DNA of 13,115 nucleotides. Source: Planctomycetota bacterium. GTDB lineage: Bacteria; Planctomycetota; Phycisphaerae; Sedimentisphaerales; Anaerobacaceae. Below the pieces are notes generated by a model, which was given only the letters and a program-made list of their open reading frames with translations, was not told where the DNA came from and ran no database searches. Positions 7,305-13,115 of this stretch are shown piece by piece. The stretch covers positions 799-13,913 of the forward strand of contig JAFNGF010000174.1 of assembly GCA_017885385.1 (NCBI GenBank). Reading direction: 5' to 3'. The position numbers were made by a program, and so were the translations under genes. Position 1 is the stretch's first letter; the number at the start of each line of letters is the position of its first letter.

Positions 7305-7346
7305 CCCCACTTCTCAGACCGGCTCATGGCCGAAGTGGGGCTTTTT
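7305..7346 (+). terminator. strong intrinsic terminator of the serine hydrolase gene
   Basis: A perfect 9-bp stem CCCCACTTC/GAAGTGGGG (7305-7313 with 7332-7340) is followed by CTTTTT (7341-7346). The 18-nt loop holds a small GGC/GCC pairing. It starts 28 bp after the stop codon of the serine hydrolase gene. Confidence 0.85.
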
Positions 7347-7413
7347 CGGTGGACCTCCACAAAGGCTTTGCCGATGCGCTCATACGCCAGGGGATGAAGC
7401 CAGTTCATTCTGT

Positions 7414-7441
7414 TTGACATTTCTTGTTTACCGGTTAATAT
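7414..7441 (+). promoter_or_regulatory. near-consensus promoter upstream of a 32-codon mini-gene
   Basis: Perfect -35 TTGACA (7414-7419), a 16-bp spacer and -10 TAATAT (7436-7441). The predicted transcription start near 7448 gives a 39-nt leader to the ATG at 7487. It lies just beyond a strong terminator, so it begins a new transcription unit. Confidence 0.6.
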
Positions 7442-7486
7442 GCGGCAGTAGTGTGAAGCAACAATACGTTTTTGAAAGGTGCAGAA

Positions 7487-7585
7487 ATGTGCAGGACATG
7501 CGGATGCCAGTCAGGCAAAAAAACAGCTAAGTCAACAAAAGCAAAGGCAAGCACGAAGAGCAAGCCCAAATCGAAGAAGGCATGA
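7487..7585 (+). CDS. 32-residue Cys-cluster, Lys-rich mini-protein (unrecognised)
   Basis: A small open frame starts MCRTCGCQSGKK and continues as a run of Lys, Ala, Ser and Thr to its end. The first seven residues contain three cysteines (C2, C5, C7; CxxCxC), which could bind a metal; the remaining 25 residues hold 11 lysines and no acidic residue, so the protein is strongly basic and might bind nucleic acid. A near-consensus promoter (7414-7441) and AAAGG (7475-7479) seven nt before the ATG support expression. I see no clear terminator after the TGA. I do not recognise a family and do not assign a function; it could also be the visible part of a small RNA. Confidence 0.5.
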   Translation: MCRTCGCQSGKKTAKSTKAKASTKSKPKSKKA

Positions 7586-7687
7586 TACTCTCGGCTCAAT
7601 GGTCAAGCGCACATCTCTCGCAGCACGCCCGCGCTACGCCGGCACGAGGGCCGCGGCGGCAGCTTGGTGCTTCGGAAAGATTAGCTA

Positions 7688-9283
7688 TTACCTGATCTTG
7701 TAGATGTGCACGCCCAGCGGGCTAAACTCATCTGCAAATGCACCGCTATCGGCTGTGATTGTGCGGTCTTCGTCCACAACATCAATTCGTGCACCGGCTT
7801 TGAGTCCCTCCACCTCGATAAGAGCGCGGCCGGCACGCTGTCGCGAATCGTAATTGACTGCGAAAAGGTAAATGTAACCGCCGGACTTCTTGGCCATGAT
7901 ATCGCCGTTGAGCTGATCCTCGAAGGTAACGCTTACCTTGACCTTGGCCGGCTCAGCCAGTATGACCGGCGCCAACCGGGCAATCTGCTCGTTGATAGCT
8001 TTCATAGCCTCGACGTTTTCGCCCGGCACACCAAACTGCCTGTATGCCGGCTTCCAAACGTGAGTAAAGTACCCGATTGCGGTCGCACCACGGCAGATAG
8101 CCATCCAGACCTCGCCGCGAATGTGAGCCGGCGTCACGGCTTCTTGTCCTTCCAGCGGGCCGGTCCACTGGCCGCCGCGACAGGTCTCAATCCAGGCGTA
8201 AACCGGCTTGTTGCCTGCGAGCTCACATAATGCCGCGGTGCCGTCATGGACAAGATGAACCCATTCCGGCTTGTTCCAGCCGTAGATAGGATATATGTCA
8301 TACCCGACGACATCGGCTGCCGCGACATACTGCGGATAAAGGCTTGCGAGTTCTTCTTCGGACCACTTCTTAAACAACGGAAGAAAATAGCCCGTGACGG
8401 TCATAAAGACCGGGCGGGATGGGTCCCAGGCCTTGAGTCTGCGATATTGCTCCAGCGTTTCAGGCGGCCATTTCCGGGGAACCTGCTGGGCCGGGCAGAA
8501 CAACACATTATTACCGTCTTTGTCGAAGCCCTCAATTTCACCTATAGACCCCCACACCTGCTCATCCGGATAAGTGGAATGGACCTTGCAGCAAAGCTCC
8601 TTGAATCGCACCGGCGTCGCAAGGCTGATCTGCTGGCGGTCTTTCTTGTTTTCAAGCGATTTGCGCGCAATCTCTGTGCCGTCCCCCATGAAGGAGACAT
8701 CTTTGGCCACGGCCAGGCCTTGGGAGATGGTAAGGCAGATAGCCAGACTGTGCACCTCAACAGCCTGGTTCAGTCTCAGTGTAAACTCCGCCCCTTGCAG
8801 CGGGTCAAGGACCGACCAGCTATGGGTCACGCCGTCAAGAATCTTCCAGAGGGGGTTTTTCTCATTGATCCGCAGCTCCTTGCCGGGCACAATATTGGCG
8901 TCACTTCTCAAAGATGACAAATCAGGCTCGTCATCGTGAATGTACGCCAGCAGCGCCGGATTTGCTTTCAATCGTTCGTCAAAGGGCATCACCCCGTAGA
9001 AGCCGGCTTTTCGGACCAGCTCCATATATTCGACCACATCTTTGGCGCCGCCGGAGCCCCGCCAGTACCCCGCTACCGTGTTGATTCCAGCCGCACGAGC
9101 CGACGCAAAGTTTGCCGGATCCTGCAGCCAAATCATGACGGGAAAGAATACTCTCTGGTTGACTGTAATGGCTCGATTTGCATCTATGCCGACGGTCTTA
9201 ATCGGCTCGAGTTCTGTGCCGGCAACGATCCCGGTGAGGACCGTGCCCACTAATGCCAAGACGGATCCAAAGGCGGTGTTCAT
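7688..9283 (-). CDS. secreted glycosidase-like TIM-barrel protein with a discoidin-like insert
   Basis: The 531-residue protein has a signal peptide (about 1-21) and two halves of what looks like a glycoside-hydrolase (alpha/beta)8 barrel: residues about 45-130 (FFPVMIWL, AAGINTVAGYW, YIHDDEPD) and about 265-450 (GYDIYPIYGW, YAWIETC, EVWMAICRGATAIGYF). E119 in HDDEP and E366 in WIET sit where clan GH-A enzymes keep their acid/base and nucleophile, but this is inferred from pattern. Between them, about 145-263, a beta-rich segment resembles a discoidin (F5/8 type C) carbohydrate-binding domain (LDGVTHSW at 149-156, FTLRLNQAVEVHSLAI). The C-terminal 450-531 looks like a beta-sandwich tail (YLFAVNYDS, GVHIYKIR). 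The substrate is unknown. I chose ATG 9283 because it puts the signal peptide at the N-terminus; the open frame continues 39 codons upstream without one. The ribosome-binding site is weak (AAGAAAG). Confidence 0.83.
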   Translation of the reverse strand: MNTAFGSVLALVGTVLTGIVAGTELEPIKTVGIDANRAITVNQRVFFPVMIWLQDPANFASARAAGINTVAGYWRGSGGAKDVVEYMELVRKAGFYGVMPFDERLKANPALLAYIHDDEPDLSSLRSDANIVPGKELRINEKNPLWKILDGVTHSWSVLDPLQGAEFTLRLNQAVEVHSLAICLTISQGLAVAKDVSFMGDGTEIARKSLENKKDRQQISLATPVRFKELCCKVHSTYPDEQVWGSIGEIEGFDKDGNNVLFCPAQQVPRKWPPETLEQYRRLKAWDPSRPVFMTVTGYFLPLFKKWSEEELASLYPQYVAAADVVGYDIYPIYGWNKPEWVHLVHDGTAALCELAGNKPVYAWIETCRGGQWTGPLEGQEAVTPAHIRGEVWMAICRGATAIGYFTHVWKPAYRQFGVPGENVEAMKAINEQIARLAPVILAEPAKVKVSVTFEDQLNGDIMAKKSGGYIYLFAVNYDSRQRAGRALIEVEGLKAGARIDVVDEDRTITADSGAFADEFSPLGVHIYKIR

Positions 9284-9401
9284 ACTTTCTTTTGTTGCCC
9301 CTATGTGGCAGATTATCCATCCTCTGCCTGTGCAACGCCCCACTGACATTAATTGAACTGCTCTGGGCTTACCGCGGACACCAGCCGTAGATAGTAACAA
9401 A

Positions 9402-9428
9402 GGCAGGCCATTTACCCAATGGCCTGCC
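9402..9428 (-). terminator. intrinsic terminator of the small membrane protein gene
   Basis: A perfect 11-bp inverted repeat GGCAGGCCATT/AATGGCCTGCC (9402-9412 with 9418-9428) around a 5-nt loop. On the minus strand it is followed by TTTGTTACTAT, while the plus strand has no T-run, so it acts leftward. It closes the gene at 9496-9732 and isolates it from the glycosidase-like gene. Confidence 0.75.
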
Positions 9429-9495
9429 CCGACCCAAAACGCTGGCCTGTATGACTTGCTCAGGACAGAAAGAAAGAGGCTATCAGTCTATAGCT

Positions 9496-9732
9496 CTAAG
9501 CAACTACTCTCTTTCTGTAGAACAGGAACAAAATGATACCTAAAGCAATCAGGCCGACCAGCCCATTTTCGCCCAGGGTGCTGAGCAACCCGGTCAGATT
9601 GGCGACAATCCCTCCAAAGAAGGGAACTGTCTCGCCGAAAAGGATTTCAAATGCAATCCCCAGGGCGATCAGCAGCAGTGAGATTTCCGTAATCTCACCC
9701 AGCCATCTTTTTATCTCTGCCAGAAAGTGCAT
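9496..9732 (-). CDS. small two-helix membrane protein, unknown function
   Basis: The 78-residue protein has an amphipathic N-terminus (MHFLAEIKRWLGEITE) and two hydrophobic segments, about 17-36 (ISLLLIALGIAFEILFG) and 55-71 (LVGLIALGIILFLF), joined by a Gly-rich link (FFGGIVANLTGLLSTLGENG) and ending in a basic RKRVVA tail. This predicts a helical hairpin in the inner membrane with its tail in the cytoplasm. ATG 9732 has TAGGAG upstream at about 7 nt (9741-9746), which is strong support, and a dedicated terminator follows, so it appears to be a single-gene transcript. I do not recognise the family. The repeated LIALGI in both helices (21-26 and 59-64) suggests internal duplication or a packing motif. 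Confidence 0.75.
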   Translation of the reverse strand: MHFLAEIKRWLGEITEISLLLIALGIAFEILFGETVPFFGGIVANLTGLLSTLGENGLVGLIALGIILFLFYRKRVVA

Positions 9733-9903
9733 CCTTGTCTCTCCTAAATCAAGTACCGGTAAAATCGTGAAATCAAAACAGCGTCTTGGGTTTTTCTCGG
9801 CTCGTTGCGTCGCATTACTTTAACTTTTGTGGCCAAAAATATTCGTGCATTTTGCCCGCCATAAACAACTCACGCTCTCAAAGCACTGTACGAGAAATAG
9901 GCC

Positions 9904-9934
9904 AAAAACCGCATTATCAGTATTGATAACGCGG
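9904..9934 (-). terminator. minus-strand intrinsic terminator without an obvious gene
   Basis: Read leftward, CCGCGTTATCA and TGATAATGCGG (9924-9934 with 9909-9919) pair over 11 bp with one G-U around a 4-nt loop, followed at once by TTTTTGG. No minus-strand gene lies immediately upstream; the nearest is the DUF1080 gene ending at 10402. It therefore ends either a long 3' tail of that gene or an unannotated transcript from the hairpin-rich region 9935-10140. Confidence 0.6.
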
Positions 9935-10173
9935 CAAATCGCTCCGCCAACGCCATCTTTCATCCGCAACGATTCTCGTTTCCGGCCGCCTTTATTGCAT
10001 GTTTCTTGTGCGCGGCCGCGTGCCCCGCCGGGGCTTTCTCAGCATCCAGCCACAAGCCGCGCCGACGACGCACGACCATCCTGGGCGATGATGCCCGCTT
10101 CGATGTCAATCGCCGGCACACGGCGATTAGGCTAATACTGCATACCTTCTTGTTAAAGTAGGGGAATTGGCTC
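9935..10173. other. hairpin-rich non-coding spacer
   Basis: No convincing gene is seen. The stretch contains a 7-bp GC stem GCGCGGC/GCCGCGC (10010-10016 with 10056-10062) that encloses a GCCCC-GCC-GGGGC hairpin (10022-10034), and a perfect 8-bp stem AATCGCCG/CGGCGATT (10108-10115 with 10121-10128). With the minus-strand terminator at 9904-9934 this could be a small RNA read leftward, but no matching promoter was found. Confidence 0.3.
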
Positions 10174-10203
10174 TTGACTTCAGGCGTGAAAATAGGTTAT
10201 AAT
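10174..10203 (+). promoter_or_regulatory. near-consensus promoter giving a likely leaderless mRNA
   Basis: -35 TTGACT (10174-10179), an 18-bp spacer and a perfect -10 TATAAT (10198-10203). The start codon ATG begins at 10210, seven bases after the -10 box, where transcription is expected to begin. The mRNA would therefore have little or no leader. Confidence 0.65.
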
Positions 10204-10209
10204 TTTCCT

Positions 10210-10383
10210 ATGCTTGGAGGATTTTTATCGCTACTTTTGCGTATATGCCTCATCGCAGCTCTGTGGGCGTTCGTCTGGCGGCTGGTTGAACCCAGAACAC
10301 AACTCAGGCGGATACTCAGAGCAGCACTATTCCTGCTCGCCCTTTTAGGTGTCCTGACCGCAATCCGAGTCACTGGCGCCTGA
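10210..10383 (+). CDS. 57-residue membrane protein on a probable leaderless mRNA
   Basis: The protein starts MLGGFLSLLLRICLIAALWAF and has two hydrophobic helices, about 3-23 and 38-53, joined by a charged turn (RLVEPRTQLRRILR). It should be an inner-membrane hairpin with the basic loop in the cytoplasm. An upstream in-frame extension to 10174 would have to be read through the promoter itself and is rejected. No ribosome-binding site precedes ATG 10210, in keeping with leaderless initiation; a GGAGG lies just inside the coding region. The family is not recognised. It is convergent with the DUF1080 gene, with only 18 bp between the stops and no terminator in between. Confidence 0.6.
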   Translation: MLGGFLSLLLRICLIAALWAFVWRLVEPRTQLRRILRAALFLLALLGVLTAIRVTGA

Positions 10384-10401
10384 TTCGTCCCCCTGCGTTA
10401 G

Positions 10402-11745
10402 CTACTGAAGCGCCTTGATTCTTATGTTGCGAAACTCAACATAGTCGCCGTGTCCGCAAAAGCCAATATGGCCTTCTTGCCGTTTCAGTCCCGGATGATC
10501 CCGCCCGTCTATCGTTTTAGGTTTACTCGCCTGGTCAATGTCTGCATCGACAATGATAGTGCCGTTTAGCTTTACAGAGACACGCCGGCCACTGGCTATC
10601 ACCTCTTGTGAATTCCACTGGCCGATAGGTTTGAGGTAGCCGCGTTTGGCGGGCACCACACCATAGATGGAGCCGTGATACTGATAGGGCATCAGACTGC
10701 TGTACTCGGCAGCAGTATCATCCAATATCTGAATCTCCATGCCTACGTATGCCGGATCGCCCGACAGCGGCGCGCGAATCGCCAGGCCGTTATTCGCGCC
10801 AGGCGTCAATCTAAATTCAAAACGAAGGACAAAGTCACCATATTGACCCACGGTGTACAGATTCCCGCCGCCGAGTTTGGGATCAAGGACGATATTACCA
10901 TCTTTGACCAGGTAGCCCTTAGTGCTGCCCGTCCATCCGGTCAGGTCCTGGGCGTTAAATAGAGACACAAAACCCTCAGCCTTTTCTTGCTCGCTCAGCC
11001 CGCCAGGACCGCTTTCTCGCGGAATCTCACGGATGAATATGTTTCTAAAGTACAGTGGACTGCTATGCGACTGAAGCTCTATCTGACCGATGGGGTAGAT
11101 GGGCTTATCCCGCTCCCAGTAGTTTTCCATGACCACATTGTCAACTACCAGCACACCGTTTAGATATACCGTCACCAATTCGCCGATCATGATGATCCTA
11201 AAGGTGCTCCATTGGCCGATTGGCTTGTCAGCAGGCTTCAGAGGCTTACTCGAACCTTTCTGGTTATTATACAAGCCGCCCGAGCCGACCTCTGCACCGA
11301 CACCCGCATTGACGCGGTCCCAGATTTGTACCTGGGGTGAGCCGCGCAGATAAATGCCGCTGTCGCCCCCGCTTTCGATCTTCCAATCCACAAGCAGCTC
11401 AAAATCGCCGTACTCTTTTACCGTGCACAGGCTGTGTCCTTTACCGTCAAAACAAAGGACTCCATCGACTACCTTCCAGTGGGCGCGCATGGCATCGTCG
11501 GCCTTAGCCTGAGCGTCAGCAAGCTCCTGGCGGCTCATATTTCGGCGAGCCTTGGGGTCACCTACCAAACCCTTCCAACCCGTTAGGTCCTTGCCGTTGA
11601 AAAACGCCGCAAACCCTTTAGGCGGCTGATTCAGCCCGCTCTGCCTTGGCTCGTTCACCTCGGCTGCGTAGCCGACGCCGCTGAAAGAAACAACCAAAAC
11701 GACAATACTTATGAACGAACTGAGGCTATACCATAGTTTATTCAT
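10402..11745 (-). CDS. secreted protein with two tandem DUF1080 (3-keto-disaccharide hydrolase) domains
   Basis: The 447-residue protein has a signal peptide (about 1-28, ending GYAAEV) and two copies of the DUF1080 concanavalin-like beta-sandwich: about 43-240 (GFAAFFNGKDLTGWKG, SGGDSGIYLRG, VQIWD) and about 257-446 (GFVSLFNAQDLTGWTG, PGANNGLAIRAP, MEIQILDD). Some members of this family hydrolyse 3-keto-disaccharides in the periplasmic 3-keto sugar pathway; others may only bind glycans. The first copy has an insert of about 30 polar residues (61-90) that the second lacks. ATG 11745 is preceded by AGGGGA with a 5-nt gap, and a promoter lies at 11827-11855. It stands alone, without the dehydrogenase partners known from 3-keto sugar pathways. 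Confidence 0.92.
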   Translation of the reverse strand: MNKLWYSLSSFISIVVLVVSFSGVGYAAEVNEPRQSGLNQPPKGFAAFFNGKDLTGWKGLVGDPKARRNMSRQELADAQAKADDAMRAHWKVVDGVLCFDGKGHSLCTVKEYGDFELLVDWKIESGGDSGIYLRGSPQVQIWDRVNAGVGAEVGSGGLYNNQKGSSKPLKPADKPIGQWSTFRIIMIGELVTVYLNGVLVVDNVVMENYWERDKPIYPIGQIELQSHSSPLYFRNIFIREIPRESGPGGLSEQEKAEGFVSLFNAQDLTGWTGSTKGYLVKDGNIVLDPKLGGGNLYTVGQYGDFVLRFEFRLTPGANNGLAIRAPLSGDPAYVGMEIQILDDTAAEYSSLMPYQYHGSIYGVVPAKRGYLKPIGQWNSQEVIASGRRVSVKLNGTIIVDADIDQASKPKTIDGRDHPGLKRQEGHIGFCGHGDYVEFRNIRIKALQ

Positions 11746-11826
11746 CCTGTTCCCCTTTCGTGATTTCAGGCGTCATTTCCCATCTCTTAAGCAAAAAAAC
11801 ATCTACAAACACTCGAACTGACACAG

Positions 11827-11855
11827 ATATTACCGACAGTACGGATTGTCGTCAA
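11827..11855 (-). promoter_or_regulatory. promoter of the DUF1080 gene
   Basis: On the minus strand: -35 TTGACG (11850-11855), a 17-bp spacer and -10 TAATAT (11827-11832). The predicted start near 11820 gives a leader of about 75 nt. The spacer carries a short inverted repeat CGACA/TGTCG (11834-11838 with 11847-11851) that could be an operator, though five pairs is short. Confidence 0.5.
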
Positions 11856-12017
11856 TACATCACTACACGAGGATATCCGACATTCTGCTCACTGGAAAAT
11901 CTCCGGGCCTGATTATTCAAGCTCTGGCAAAAGCCCTATAATAAGGGCACTGTCTGTACTATTAGGCTCACTCCACCAGAACAACCACTGTGCCTGCGCC
12001 AATGGGCGGCAAATTGC
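11856..12017. other. non-coding part of the divergent DUF1080/PEP-CTERM intergenic region
   Basis: Together with the two promoters this is a gap of about 400 bp between divergent genes. It holds a weak 5-bp hairpin GCCCT/AGGGC (11933-11937 with 11944-11948) containing a TATAAT-like core without a -35 partner. Nothing else is recognised, and no convincing coding region is seen. Confidence 0.35.
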
Positions 12018-12046
12018 TTGACCCCGGTGACTTGATATGGTATCAT
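12018..12046 (+). promoter_or_regulatory. promoter of the PEP-CTERM gene
   Basis: -35 TTGACC (12018-12023), a 17-bp spacer and an extended -10 TGgTATCAT (12038-12046). The predicted start near 12053 gives a leader of about 94 nt. The -10 region is identical to that of the promoter at 1461-1489. Confidence 0.65.
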
Positions 12047-12146
12047 ACTATCGTAATTACCGGCATTATTTGGACGAGTGTTGGGGGGTATAGTCTCAGC
12101 CTCCGCTTCTGACCATAGAAACCGAGTCGGCTTGAGGAGTAATCGG

Positions 12147-12824
12147 ATGACCAAGAAAGTAGTCTGTATCCTGGTAATTTGTCTTCTGGCAGGGACATCC
12201 GCCACCGCAGTCCCTACCGTTACAGTGACCCGCATCGACGGCTATTATAGCGGAAATGGTGGGGAGTTCACGCTGACTCCTAACAATGATCTCAAAGACA
12301 TCACGGCTGAGACCGGCCCATTTCAGACATTCTGCATAGAAAAGCAAGAATATGTCGGCGTCGGCGACACCTATGATGTGGTCGTGAGCACCGAAGCGAT
12401 AGGTGGAGGCATCAATCATGGCCCCAATGGTCCGTTGGGCGGCGACCCGATCGACCCTAAGACGGCTTATCTATACACCCAGTTCCGCGCAGCAACACTG
12501 GGTGGCTATGATTACAATCCCGCAGGTGGCCGGTCAGCTTCGGCTGGCGCTCTTCAAAGAGTAATTTGGTTTATTGAAGACGAGGCTTCTCAGACGTGGC
12601 TGCCTGGTTCGCTTGAGGACACACTCTACACGGCTGCCCAGAGCTCAGGCTGGACAAATATAGGCAACGTCCGCGTATTGAACCTCTATGCACAGGGACA
12701 CTTAGGAGACAAGGCGTACGCCAAGCAGGATCAACTGGTGCTGGTTCCTGCGCCCGGGGCTATTCTGCTGGGCGGCATCGGCATAACTTTGGTTGGCTGG
12801 CTTCGAAGGCGAAGAACACTATAA
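12147..12824 (+). CDS. PEP-CTERM-type exported surface protein with VPAPGA sorting signal
   Basis: The 225-residue protein has a signal peptide (about 1-21, ending SATAVP) and a C-terminal sorting signal: VPAPGA at 200-205, a hydrophobic helix (206-218) and the basic end WLRRRRTL. This is the planctomycete version of PEP-CTERM, in which an exosortase cuts near the VPxPGA motif and the protein is attached to the surface or extracellular matrix. The exosortase is not in this window. The body has FCIEKQEY (62-69), PKTAYLYTQFR (104-114) and LQRVIWFIEDE (136-146), blocks shared by many such proteins. The FCI cysteine (C63) and LQxxIW glutamine (Q137) resemble the Cys-Gln pair of Gram-positive thioester adhesin domains. 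ATG 12147 has GAGGAG at 12134-12139 with a 7-nt gap; the open frame upstream has no ribosome-binding site. It has its own promoter and terminator. Confidence 0.9.
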   Translation: MTKKVVCILVICLLAGTSATAVPTVTVTRIDGYYSGNGGEFTLTPNNDLKDITAETGPFQTFCIEKQEYVGVGDTYDVVVSTEAIGGGINHGPNGPLGGDPIDPKTAYLYTQFRAATLGGYDYNPAGGRSASAGALQRVIWFIEDEASQTWLPGSLEDTLYTAAQSSGWTNIGNVRVLNLYAQGHLGDKAYAKQDQLVLVPAPGAILLGGIGITLVGWLRRRRTL

Positions 12825-12851
12825 GCAGGACAAAAACTGGATTAACAAAAG

Positions 12852-12880
12852 GCTGCGAGCATCTGCTTGCAGCTTTTTTT
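12852..12880 (+). terminator. intrinsic terminator, probably bidirectional
   Basis: A 9-bp stem GCTGCGAGC/GCTTGCAGC (12852-12860 with 12865-12873, one G-U) around a 4-nt loop is followed by seven T (12874-12880). On the other strand the stem is followed by CTTTTGTT, so it can also serve the converging gene that ends at 12918. Confidence 0.85.
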
Positions 12881-12917
12881 ATGCCCTGGCCTTGCAAGAC
12901 ACTGTGCGTCGATGTCT

Positions 12918-13115
12918 TCAGTTATTCTGGTACAGCTCCAACAGCCTCTCCATTCGGGCGGCACTATCGGCCAAACCACCCTCACGGTTACGCAGAAGCC
13001 ACAAGCGCTTGTGCTCGCTGATTATTCCCGCTAAATCAACTGCCAGCTCTTTGCGCACATCGGGCGGAATACCGGCAGTTTTCCCATCCGGTGCTTGCAG
13101 CCGGGCTATTGCCAA
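12918..13115 (-). CDS. C-terminal part of an unidentified protein, possibly hexosaminidase-like (partial)
   Basis: The frame is open through the right edge of the window; 65-66 residues and the stop are visible. The sequence SEHKRLWLLRNREGGLADSAARMERLLELY recalls the end of family 20 beta-N-acetylhexosaminidase-like proteins, where a W-L-x-R-N-x-x-G-G-L block is common before the stop. That assignment is from memory of the pattern only and remains tentative. The gene converges on the PEP-CTERM gene, and the terminator at 12852-12880 lies between them. Confidence 0.7.
   Translation of the reverse strand: MAIARLQAPDGKTAGIPPDVRKELAVDLAGIISEHKRLWLLRNREGGLADSAARMERLLELYQNN

Noticed and set aside
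7349..7417. 22-codon protein-like frame VDLHKGFADALIRQGMKPVHSV from a GTG
   Set aside because: It starts within a few bases of the serine hydrolase terminator, has no ribosome-binding site, and runs into the next promoter. It may be a gene remnant but cannot be supported.
8246..8917. Long plus-strand open frame of 223 codons
   Set aside because: It lies wholly inside the glycosidase-like gene on the other strand, which has a signal peptide and recognisable domains; the plus frame is a shadow.
11933..11948. Hairpin GCCCT/AGGGC with TATAAT core as a promoter or terminator
   Set aside because: Only five base pairs, no -35 box at proper spacing, and only a short T-run on one strand.

Overview
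The window looks like a chromosomal stretch from a planctomycete, most likely of the Phycisphaerae/Sedimentisphaerales type. The clues are a prepilin-type protein with an H-X9-DG-like C-terminus, a VPAPGA-type PEP-CTERM protein, a tandem DUF1080 (3-keto-disaccharide hydrolase) protein, a secreted ceramidase-like hydrolase, and a secreted glycosidase-like TIM-barrel protein with a discoidin-like insert. The phylum call is inferred from protein families; no rRNA or other marker is present. No tRNA, rRNA or CRISPR array was seen.

Layout. 1-1621 (+): possible tail of an upstream gene, a neutral-ceramidase-like secreted protein, then an intergenic block with a near-consensus promoter, nested hairpins and an intrinsic terminator, which I read as a candidate small RNA. 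1642-3338 (-): a radical SAM protein and a prepilin-type protein, separated by an AT-rich inverted-repeat element. 3669-4049 (+): a PilZ-domain protein. 4112-5593: an IS1380-family insertion sequence with an intact transposase. 5825-7346 (+): a class-C beta-lactamase-like serine hydrolase lipoprotein and a textbook terminator. 7414-7585 (+): a promoter driving an unlisted 32-codon Cys/Lys-rich mini-gene. 7688-9283 (-): the glycosidase-like protein. 9402-9732 (-): a two-helix membrane protein with its terminator. 9904-10383: a minus-strand terminator with no assigned gene, a hairpin-rich spacer, and a 57-codon membrane protein whose promoter implies a leaderless mRNA. 10402-11855 (-): the tandem DUF1080 protein with its promoter. 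12018-12880 (+): the PEP-CTERM protein with promoter and terminator. 12918-13115 (-): the C-terminal part of a protein that runs off the window, possibly a hexosaminidase-like enzyme.

The genes are mostly single transcription units facing in mixed directions rather than one pathway operon. The shared theme is export and carbohydrate or lipid degradation at the cell envelope: six proteins carry export signals (ceramidase-like, prepilin, serine hydrolase, glycosidase-like, DUF1080, PEP-CTERM). Several promoters share the form TTGACN, 16-18 bp, TAtNAT, consistent with a housekeeping sigma factor. The most unusual items are the candidate small RNA, the 32-codon mini-gene, the apparently leaderless gene, and a possible Cys-Gln thioester arrangement in the PEP-CTERM protein. 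None of these could be tested by search or folding here.
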